NCBI GenBank assembly: GCA_900104495.1
Contig: FMXS01000008.1
Span: 1 to 64,000 of the forward strand
Source of the DNA: Ruminococcaceae bacterium FB2012
Lineage (GTDB): Bacteria > Bacillota > Clostridia > Oscillospirales > Ruminococcaceae
Direction of reading: 5' to 3'
Length of the DNA stretch: 64,000 nucleotides
Shown here: piece by piece, positions 57,932 through 64,000 of the stretch
Position numbering within the stretch: position 1 is the first letter of the stretch
Layout of the letters: each line of letters opens with the position of its first letter
Made by a program: the position numbers and the translations under genes
The notes under the pieces: model-generated
Databases searched by the model: none
What the model saw: only the letters and a program-made list of their open reading frames with translations
Told to the model about the DNA's origin: nothing

Positions 57932-58623
57932 TCCGCCGCCTCGCTTCCTGCGGTGCATTTATCCTTGTTCTTACCGCAAATCGCAGCCGAGGGGCAGTTC
58001 TCGCAGCTGATCTCCTTAGGCGGCTTTTTATTGGCCAGCTTGTTTACCAGCGCTATCACGCAGCCCAGGACGAAGAAGCCTCCCGCGGGCATAATGAATA
58101 TCAGCATCGGCTCCTCCGAGAGCAGCGGCAGCTTGATCCCGAACCAGGAACCCGCCCCGAAGATCTCTCTCAGCGAGCCCATGATAAACAGGGCACCCGT
58201 GAAGCCCAGCCCCATCCCGAGGCCGTCCAGTACAGAGGGCAGCACCTTGTTCTTTGAAGCGAAGGCCTCCGCCCGTCCGAGGATTATACAGTTTACCGTG
58301 ATAAGTGTCAGGAACACGCCCAGGGACTCGTAAAGCCCCGGCAGGAACCTCTGCATCACGAAGGATATGAGCGTAACGAAGCCCGCTATGATAACTATAA
58401 AGCAGGGCAGCCGCACCGCCTTGGGGATTATCCCTTTCAGCAGCGAGATAACGAAGTTGGAGCATACCAGCACGAAGGTGGTAGCCAGCCCCATTCCTAT
58501 TGCGTTGGAGGCCAGCGTGGTGACCGCCAGCGTCGGGCACATTCCCAGAAGCATCACCAGCACGGGATTCTCCTTCAGCAGGCCCTTGGTAAACTCCGCC
58601 GAGAGAGGCTTGTTCTCATTCAC
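57928..58623 (-). CDS. rnfE: Rnf complex membrane subunit RnfE
   Basis: The 231 residues have six transmembrane helices and the RnfE/NqrD motifs ENPVLVMLLGMCPTLAVTT and ITVNCIILGRAEAFA, with the paired cysteines expected. A Cys-rich tail (CENCPSAAICGKNKDKC, about 208-225) follows the last helix; it is longer than in proteobacterial RnfE and might bind a metal. GTG 58623 lies 9 bases after AAGGAGG, inside the end of rnfG, which it overlaps by 8 bases. Confidence 0.95.
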   Translation of the reverse strand: MNENKPLSAEFTKGLLKENPVLVMLLGMCPTLAVTTLASNAIGMGLATTFVLVCSNFVISLLKGIIPKAVRLPCFIVIIAGFVTLISFVMQRFLPGLYESLGVFLTLITVNCIILGRAEAFASKNKVLPSVLDGLGMGLGFTGALFIMGSLREIFGAGSWFGIKLPLLSEEPMLIFIMPAGGFFVLGCVIALVNKLANKKPPKEISCENCPSAAICGKNKDKCTAGSEAAE

Positions 58624-59173
58624 TGAAGATCGCCTCCTTGTTTGCGGAATAAAGCTCCACGGCCTTGCGGCAGGCAGCCTTCATTCCCTTTGAGGAAAAG
58701 GTAGCCGCTGTGACGCCGTCTATGGAAGCGTCGTCGGTATCGGTGCCGTAGCCGATAAGCTGGGAGAGAAATGCGTCCTGCTGGACCTTGGTGCCGACGC
58801 CGGGAGTTTCCCCGATGCCGAGGAAGCTGATGCCTTTTATCCTTCCCTCGGTGTCAAGGCCGATAAGCAGGTGAAGGCCGTCCTTGGCGTAGCCGTCCTG
58901 CTCCAGTTCGATCAGGCATTTGTCCTTCCCGTCGGTGATGACGGCAAGTACGCCCTCCGTCCCGAAGGTAACGGGAGTCTTCTTTTCGGTATCCTTTTCC
59001 AGCAGGATGTGATACTCGCCTTCTCCGAAGACCTCCCGGCAGCCTGCCGAAAGCTGCTCGGTCATGACGCCTGTATTGTCAACGTAGGTGAAATTATATG
59101 CAAACACCAGCAGCGCCGAAACGATCACGCAGACCGCCGTCAGCACTATGGGCGGTTTGAGGCTTTCCTTCAT
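58616..59173 (-). CDS. rnfG: Rnf complex FMN subunit RnfG
   Basis: The 185 residues have one N-terminal membrane helix and an extracytoplasmic FMN-binding domain. The covalent FMN site is DGVTAATFSSKG (about 153-164), a slightly altered form of SGATxS with the acceptor Thr retained. FLGIGETPGVGTKVQQDAFL is the second conserved segment. Its start overlaps the rnfD stop by 4 bases. Confidence 0.95.
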   Translation of the reverse strand: MKESLKPPIVLTAVCVIVSALLVFAYNFTYVDNTGVMTEQLSAGCREVFGEGEYHILLEKDTEKKTPVTFGTEGVLAVITDGKDKCLIELEQDGYAKDGLHLLIGLDTEGRIKGISFLGIGETPGVGTKVQQDAFLSQLIGYGTDTDDASIDGVTAATFSSKGMKAACRKAVELYSANKEAIFSE

Positions 59174-60099
59174 CGGGACGCCTCCTTCCCGCCGCGGTGA
59201 GAAATGCCGCCGAAGGGCTTTCTGCGGGTGAACATATCAATGTAAGGCGAAGCGATATTCATCAGCAGTATGGAGTAGCTGACCCCCTCGGGGGCGCTGC
59301 ACCAGAAGCGGATAACGCAGGTGATGACTCCGCAGCCGATGCCGAAGATCACCCGTCCCTTTTTGGTAACGGGAGTGGTGACGTAGTCGGTGGCCATGAA
59401 AATGGCTCCCAGCATCAGTCCGCCGGAGAGTATCTGATATATCGGATCCCGTCCCGTAACGGCGGAGATCGCGTAAACAGTCCCTATGAACGCCAGCGGA
59501 GCGTGAGGCGTGATGACCTTCACGGCCACGAGATATATCCCTCCTGCCAGCAGAGCCGCCGCCGAAGTCTCGCCCAGGCAGCCGCCGCAGCGTCCGATGA
59601 AAAGATCGAAGTAAGAAGCGTTCCCGGTGACCAAAGGCGTCGCCGAGGACACGGCATCGAGCCCATTGGGTATCACCCAGTTCGTCATTCTCCCGGTAAA
59701 GGACAGCATAAGCACTATCCTGCCGACTATTGCGGGATTGGCGAAGTTCTGTCCGATGCCGCCGAAAAGCTGTTTGGTGATGACGATAGCCACGAAGGTG
59801 CCGATAGCCGCAAAGGGCAGAGGCAGCGTCACGGGAAGATTAAAGGCCAGCAGTATGCCCGTCACCAGCGCAGAAAGATCGTCCGTGCTGTCGGGGCGTT
59901 TCATCACGAAGCGGCAGAGCCGTTCCCATACCATAGCCGAAAGGGCGCAGAAGCTGATAAGCAGCAGCGCTCTTGCGCCGAAAAATATAGCAGAGGCAGC
60001 CATCGCGGGCACTGTTGCTATGATAACGTGGAACATTATCATAGTTGTTGAAGCCCCGCTTCTCAGATGCGGCGACGGACTGACTGTGTATTCCTTCAA
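59170..60099 (-). CDS. rnfD: Rnf complex membrane subunit RnfD
   Basis: The 309 residues have about nine hydrophobic helices. VSPSPHLRSGASTTMIMFHV starts the family pattern; the covalent FMN site is DAVSSATPLV near 155, with Thr retained and Ser for Gly in SGAT. TTG 60099 is the start, behind AAAAAAGGAG. It follows rnfC by 31 bases. Confidence 0.95.
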   Translation of the reverse strand: MKEYTVSPSPHLRSGASTTMIMFHVIIATVPAMAASAIFFGARALLLISFCALSAMVWERLCRFVMKRPDSTDDLSALVTGILLAFNLPVTLPLPFAAIGTFVAIVITKQLFGGIGQNFANPAIVGRIVLMLSFTGRMTNWVIPNGLDAVSSATPLVTGNASYFDLFIGRCGGCLGETSAAALLAGGIYLVAVKVITPHAPLAFIGTVYAISAVTGRDPIYQILSGGLMLGAIFMATDYVTTPVTKKGRVIFGIGCGVITCVIRFWCSAPEGVSYSILLMNIASPYIDMFTRRKPFGGISHRGGKEASR

Positions 60100-60130
60100 A
60101 GAGATTATCTCCTTTTTTCAATGCACATTG

Positions 60131-61423
60131 TTATTTGTGTGAGAGCGCGAAGCCCTTGGCAAGCTGATTCTTCTCGGCCAGGGGGCGCTTCGCGGGACAG
60201 ACGTAGGTGCAGCTGCCGCAGTTCATGCAAAGGTTGATCTTCAGCCGGTTGAGGGCGTCTCTGTCGCCCCGGTCGTAGGCTTTTTCAAACTCGCAGGGCA
60301 TCAGTCCCAGAGGGCAGGCCTGTATGCAGCGTCCGCAGCGGATGCATGGGGTGGTCTTTATCTTCTCCGCTTCGGTGCGGAAGGCCAGAAAGGCGTTGGT
60401 AGTCTTTAACAGCGGCAGAGAGGGGTCGTAAAGGCTTATGCCCATCATGGGCCCGCCGGCGATAAGCCGCTTCATTCCTTCAAGGTCGGTGTCCGCGGCG
60501 GCAAGCAGCTCGTTTATGGGAGTGCCTATGGGCGCCCGGATGTTTGAGGGATTTCCCACGGCGTCGCCGTCCACGGTGACGCGCCTTGCCACGAAGGGCA
60601 TACCCGTTTCGGCGTAGGTGTTTATCATTCCCGTGGTGGAGGCATTCAGCACTATCATCCCGTGTTCGGAGGGGAGCTTTCCCTCGCCGATGACTCTGCC
60701 TGTGGCATAGTAGGCGATGACTTTCTCGGCGCCCTGGGGGTAGGCCGAGCGCAGTTTCAGCACCTCAAAGCCCTTTTTGTCCCGGAGCTTATCCCGGAAG
60801 AGCTTTATTGCCTTGGGCTTGTTTTCCTCGATGCCGATGCATACCCGTTCGATGCCCAGTATCTCCCGCATCAGCGTCATCCCGCCGATGATGCCGTCGG
60901 CGTTCTCGATAAGCTCGCGGTAGTCGCTGGTGATGTAGGGCTCGCACTCGGCGGCGTTGATTATAAGCGTGTCTATATGGGTCTTGTTCTCGTCAAACGC
61001 CAGCTTGACGTGGGTGGGGAAGCCTGCACCTCCCATACCGCAGCAGCCGGATTCTCTTACTGCCGCCGCAAGGCTGGCCTTGTCGGTTATCTTCGGAGGG
61101 GCAAGGCTTTCGTCGGGGGTCTGTTTGCCGTCGGACTCTATCTCCACGGTCTTGCAGGTCTTGCCGTTGGGGAGCAGCATCTCGCCTATCCGGGTGACCT
61201 TCCCGGACACGCCCGAATGTATCGGGCAGGAGATATAAGTCTCCGCGTCGCCTATTTTGGTGCCCACCTTCACCTCGTCGCCTGCCTTTACCGTGGGCTG
61301 GGCGGGGGCGCCTATATGCTGCGACATGGAAACGGTTATCCGCTTGGGGCATTCAAGGTCCCGGGTCTCGCAGTTCTCCGTATTCTTGCTGTGGGACAGC
61401 CTTATCCCGTTGAGTCTTATCAA
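60131..61423 (-). CDS. rnfC: Rnf complex NADH-oxidoreductase subunit RnfC
   Basis: RnfC exchanges electrons with NAD. The 430 residues have GGAGFPTHVKL (flavin/NAD region, about 135-145), INAAECEPYITSDYRE and two ferredoxin-type motifs CIRCGRCIQACP (about 364) and CMNCGSCTYVCP (about 403). Order rnfC-D-G-E-A-B is the one found in anaerobic clostridia, where Rnf couples ferredoxin oxidation and NAD reduction to Na or H pumping. The start is TTG 61423 with AAGGAG 10 bases before; no ATG is available near. Confidence 0.96.
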   Translation of the reverse strand: MIRLNGIRLSHSKNTENCETRDLECPKRITVSMSQHIGAPAQPTVKAGDEVKVGTKIGDAETYISCPIHSGVSGKVTRIGEMLLPNGKTCKTVEIESDGKQTPDESLAPPKITDKASLAAAVRESGCCGMGGAGFPTHVKLAFDENKTHIDTLIINAAECEPYITSDYRELIENADGIIGGMTLMREILGIERVCIGIEENKPKAIKLFRDKLRDKKGFEVLKLRSAYPQGAEKVIAYYATGRVIGEGKLPSEHGMIVLNASTTGMINTYAETGMPFVARRVTVDGDAVGNPSNIRAPIGTPINELLAAADTDLEGMKRLIAGGPMMGISLYDPSLPLLKTTNAFLAFRTEAEKIKTTPCIRCGRCIQACPLGLMPCEFEKAYDRGDRDALNRLKINLCMNCGSCTYVCPAKRPLAEKNQLAKGFALSHK

Positions 61424-61498
61424 GACGGTTGCTCCTTCTTCAAAGGTTAAAGGTCAGAAAGGGGTCCTCAAAACCGATTTCCGCTCTGACGTGCGAAA

Positions 61499-61518
61499 AG
61501 CTCTTGCAAAAAAGAGCT
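61499..61518 (-). terminator. Weak terminator between the XRE gene and rnfC
   Basis: On the minus strand AGCTCTT-TTTTGC-AAGAGCT is followed by TTTCG. It lies 26 bases after the XRE gene stop; readthrough into rnf is possible. Confidence 0.55.
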
Positions 61519-61543
61519 GTGTGTGTTATAATCATTATATGCA

Positions 61544-62143
61544 TCAGGGCTTGTCCTTGCCGATGACCAGCAGGGCTTCACATTCCTCGATGAATCTCCT
61601 CAGCTCGGCGGACTGTTCCGGGGGCAGCTCGATGCGGGAGCGTTCCTTTTTGCTGCCGGCAAGGTTCAGCGAAGCGATCCTGTGAGGCTCGTCCCGAAGG
61701 AACTCCGCCGTGAGCCTGTCCGCTTCCTCCTGCGGGATAGAGAACAGTTCCTGGGTGTTGTGCGGGTTGAGGGAATAGACCGCTCTCAGCATACGGTAGA
61801 TGCTCAGTGCGGTATAGGCGTTCACCGAATTTATCAGCTTTTCCGCGCCGGAGCTTTCGGTAAGCTCCTCCAGCATATCCCTGCCTCTGCCCGGTGAGGG
61901 AGCAGCGGAGATCCCGCCGGCGGGAGTTTCGCCGTATATCTCGGCGGGGGACACGCCGTAAAGCTCCGCGAAGCGTGCTGCTGCCGCCGCAGATACGGAC
62001 CTGCGCCCGCACTCCAGCTGGGAGATGCAGCTCTGCGTGACGCCCAGGGCCTTAGCAGCCGTGAGCTGGCTCATTTTGCAGCCGCGACGGAGCTGTTTCA
62101 GCCTGCGGCCGATCTCAATATCCTTTTCGGGACCTATCTTCAC
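61544..62143 (-). CDS. XRE-family helix-turn-helix regulator
   Basis: The 199 residues have an N-terminal Cro/CI-type HTH (about 10-65: IGRRLKQLRRGCKMSQLTAA, ALGVTQSCISQLECGRRSVS) and a helical C-terminal domain (about 90-195) that I do not recognise, perhaps for ligand binding or dimerisation. GTG 62143 is the start, behind GGGGGTG. It lies immediately upstream of rnf in the same direction and could control it. Confidence 0.9.
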   Translation of the reverse strand: MKIGPEKDIEIGRRLKQLRRGCKMSQLTAAKALGVTQSCISQLECGRRSVSAAAAARFAELYGVSPAEIYGETPAGGISAAPSPGRGRDMLEELTESSGAEKLINSVNAYTALSIYRMLRAVYSLNPHNTQELFSIPQEEADRLTAEFLRDEPHRIASLNLAGSKKERSRIELPPEQSAELRRFIEECEALLVIGKDKP

Positions 62144-62201
62144 AATGTCACACCCCCGACAGAATAATGCGGAACGCTTTCCAATATATAACATCTAATT
62201 T

Positions 62202-62230
62202 ATTATACCACAAGATTTTAGAATTGTAAA
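62202..62230 (-). promoter_or_regulatory. Promoter of the XRE gene
   Basis: On the minus strand: -35 TTTACA (62230-62225), 17-base spacer, -10 TATAAT (62207-62202). Confidence 0.75.
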
Positions 62231-62352
62231 GTGTTATTAATACACATATTTCATCAAATATTATACGGATGCTATTATGATATTTGACGAAGGCAAAAAA
62301 CGGCGGCGGCAAGCCCGCAAATGCCGTAAAATCTATACCGAAGGAGTATACT

Positions 62353-62988
62353 ATGAAAGGCTACAGGATACGGCTCATACGCCACGGGATGACCGAGGCG
62401 AACACCGAAGGAAGATACATAGGCGTCACCGACACGCCCCTCAGCGCCGAAGGCATAAAACAGCTCTATGACAAGACCGGCAGGCTGGATTACGGCAGCG
62501 TGCAGAAGGTCTATGTCTCGCCGCTGAAGCGCTGCAAACAGACTGCCGACATCCTCTATCACGACGCTTTTACCGTGGAGCTGGGCCTGCTGGCGGAAAT
62601 GGACTTCGGGGACTTTGAGAACAAGACCGCCGATGAGCTGAAAAACGACCCCGCCTATGCCAAGTGGCTGGAGGGCGGCCTGGACAATCCTCCGCCTCAC
62701 GGGGAATCCGCCCGGGATGTGGTGAACCGCTGCTACGAAGCGCTGAACATCATCATCTCGGATATGATGTACGAGGGCTTCACCGATGCGGCGATAGTCA
62801 CCCACAGCGGCATCATCATGGATATGCTGATGTGCTTCGGCGTGCCGAAGCTCTCTCCGGCGGAATACCGCTGCGAGTTCGGCGAGGGCTTTGTAATAAG
62901 CATCACCGCCGCCATGTGGCAGCGCTCGGGAGCCTTTGAGCTTCTCGGAGCCTTTCCCCCGGAGGAAACAGAAGAAGCGGAGGATTGA
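62353..62988 (+). CDS. Histidine phosphatase family protein (phosphoglycerate mutase-like)
   Basis: The 211 residues have the RHG motif LIRHGMTEAN (about 7-16) with the phosphorylated His, SPLKRCKQTAD (second Arg region), the acid/base Glu in LAEMDFGDFEN and the second His in VTHSGIIMDM (about 149). This is the two-histidine active site of broad phosphatases such as CobC/PhoE types. The substrate is unknown; no cobalamin genes are adjacent. ATG 62353 follows AAGGAG. Confidence 0.92.
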   Translation: MKGYRIRLIRHGMTEANTEGRYIGVTDTPLSAEGIKQLYDKTGRLDYGSVQKVYVSPLKRCKQTADILYHDAFTVELGLLAEMDFGDFENKTADELKNDPAYAKWLEGGLDNPPPHGESARDVVNRCYEALNIIISDMMYEGFTDAAIVTHSGIIMDMLMCFGVPKLSPAEYRCEFGEGFVISITAAMWQRSGAFELLGAFPPEETEEAED

Positions 62989-63022
62989 ACTCCCCCGGCA
63001 GTTCAGAAAAAGGAGTACCGTT

Positions 63023-63859
63023 ATGCTTTCCAACAAACAGCTGAAAGCCAAAGCAATGAAAAGGCTCGGAGGCCACTGGGGCACCGGCATCGCGCTGACC
63101 GTGTTCAAGATGTCGTTCCTGCTGGCATGGATGGTCTTTGAGATACTGCTGTATCTTTTCTTCGACCACCTGGGCATCGAATACAATTTCTATCCCGCTT
63201 ATCTTTTCGGCACCCATTTCGGCAGGTTCATGACGCTGGTGCGGGTGCTGATGCTGCTGTTCGTTGTCAACCCGGAGAGATATATCCTCGACCGCATATA
63301 CGTCGATATGTATTCCGGCAGGAACTTCCTTGAGACCCGCCGCTATATCCAGTACAACTCCCGGACGGTACACCCGAGAGCCACCTTCTCCGTGATGCTG
63401 CCCATGATGCTTCGGCTGATAGTCCTTTCACCCGTGTTCCTGAGCATCTACGGCATCTGGTACTGGGGCTTCTCCCAGAAGGATAAGGCTCTTACCACCA
63501 TGGGACTGTTCGTGTTCATGATCTCCATAGGCTTCACCATAGTCTGGACGGGCGTGTTCATACATTACTGTATCTCAATCTCCCTGGCGAAGTATATCAT
63601 GCTTCTTAACCCCCGGGCCAGCGTCTTTGACGCCTGCGACCTTTCCTCAAAAATAATGGACGGCAAGCACGGACGGTATATGTCCTTCCTGCTGTCATTT
63701 GCGAAATACCTTCCGCTTATCCTGCTGTTCTATCCGATGTTCATACTGGAGCCCTACTTCAAGATGTGCTGGTGTTCCTTCGCGGAGGAGCTTATGGGGA
63801 GCTACTGGCTGGACAAATATCCCGCGATGATACAGCGCTGGAACAAATATGCAAAGTGA
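63023..63859 (+). CDS. Polytopic membrane protein of unknown function
   Basis: The 278 residues begin MLSNKQLKAKAMKRLGGHWG, an amphipathic start, and have about five hydrophobic segments (about 25-48, 60-85, 130-150, 158-185, 225-250) with long polar loops. The start resembles DUF975-type membrane proteins, but I am not sure of the family. AAAAAGGAG precedes ATG 63023. It follows the phosphatase by 34 bases and overlaps the next gene by 11. Confidence 0.8.
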   Translation: MLSNKQLKAKAMKRLGGHWGTGIALTVFKMSFLLAWMVFEILLYLFFDHLGIEYNFYPAYLFGTHFGRFMTLVRVLMLLFVVNPERYILDRIYVDMYSGRNFLETRRYIQYNSRTVHPRATFSVMLPMMLRLIVLSPVFLSIYGIWYWGFSQKDKALTTMGLFVFMISIGFTIVWTGVFIHYCISISLAKYIMLLNPRASVFDACDLSSKIMDGKHGRYMSFLLSFAKYLPLILLFYPMFILEPYFKMCWCSFAEELMGSYWLDKYPAMIQRWNKYAK

Positions 63860-64000
63860 GCTTATCATAACCCCCTCCGAGGACGGTCTGACCCTCGGGG
63901 CGGTGCTGAAGCGCCGGGGCTTCTCCCGACGGCTGACAGTCAGACTGAAACATACCGAAGGGGGCATCACCCGGGGCGGGACGCTGCTGAGAACGGTGGA
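63849..64000 (+). CDS. RluA-type pseudouridine synthase (5' part only)
   Basis: The first 50 codons lie in the window: MQSELIITPSEDGLTLGAVL then KRRGFSRRLTVRLKHTEGGI. This matches the N-terminal S4-like RNA-binding start of RluA-family pseudouridine synthases (LRxxLKxRGFSRRLLxRLK). The catalytic HRLD motif would lie beyond the window edge. ATG 63849 overlaps the previous gene by 11 bases. Confidence 0.65.
   Translation, partial: MQSELIITPSEDGLTLGAVLKRRGFSRRLTVRLKHTEGGITRGGTLLRTV

Overview
The window looks like chromosome from a Gram-positive gut Clostridium-class bacterium close to Ruminococcus (Oscillospiraceae). Reasons: strong AGGAGG ribosome sites, canonical TTGACA/17/TATAAT promoters, secreted proteins ending in dockerin-like DxDGxxxxNMxD repeats, a lipoprotein GH26 mannanase, BspA-type leucine-rich repeat proteins and an RnfCDGEAB operon. 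GC is high except in a few accessory genes. The identification is inferred from gene content, not from a marker gene. No rRNA, tRNA or CRISPR array was seen.

Layout. 1-3,930: decaying right part of an integrated element (RepA-like ATPase with an internal stop, a frameshifted small gene, a TnpW-like gene, a large serine recombinase cut near its end). 4,000-7,280: coenzyme A block (coaBC; divergent candidate structured RNA, ECF S component, coaX). 7,300-12,330: GH26 mannanase, glycosyltransferase, membrane SpoIIE phosphatase. 12,380-19,260: ilvB, glmM, then purB-membrane protein-O-acetylhomoserine sulfhydrylase. 19,330-23,950: str operon (rpsL, rpsG, fusA) and tuf. 24,070-25,221: LRR/dockerin gene with an in-frame stop. 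25,330-30,283: hpt-uraA-upp salvage operon and an OmpR-type two-component system. 30,460-34,782: pth, mfd. 35,000-38,960: ECF sigma/anti-sigma pair, rpiB, LRR/Ig-like surface protein. 39,070-40,893: phosphoesterase, three uncharacterised small genes, and a cstA remnant. 41,108-47,810: signalling cluster (VanY/acetolactate decarboxylase fusion lipoprotein, two GGDEF proteins, a receiver lacking its Asp, a LytS-type kinase and its regulator). 48,091-52,952: AI-2E-type permease, LytTR/DUF3021 operon, secreted dockerin protein. 53,069-54,925: ClpX-like AAA+ protein behind a long structured leader. 55,005-62,143: membrane protein, MarR, rnf operon, XRE regulator. 62,353-64,000: histidine phosphatase, membrane protein, start of an RluA-type pseudouridine synthase.

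Most notable: (1) a secreted lipoprotein fusing a VanY D,D-carboxypeptidase to a complete alpha-acetolactate decarboxylase; (2) three genes whose recognisable protein continues in frame past a stop codon; (3) a GlmM whose phosphoserine loop and metal loop both depart from the family motif; (4) a ClpX-like ATPase with an unfamiliar N-terminal domain and a terminator/anti-terminator-like leader; (5) a family of short multi-hairpin repeats at gene ends; (6) a candidate structured RNA before a vitamin transporter gene.
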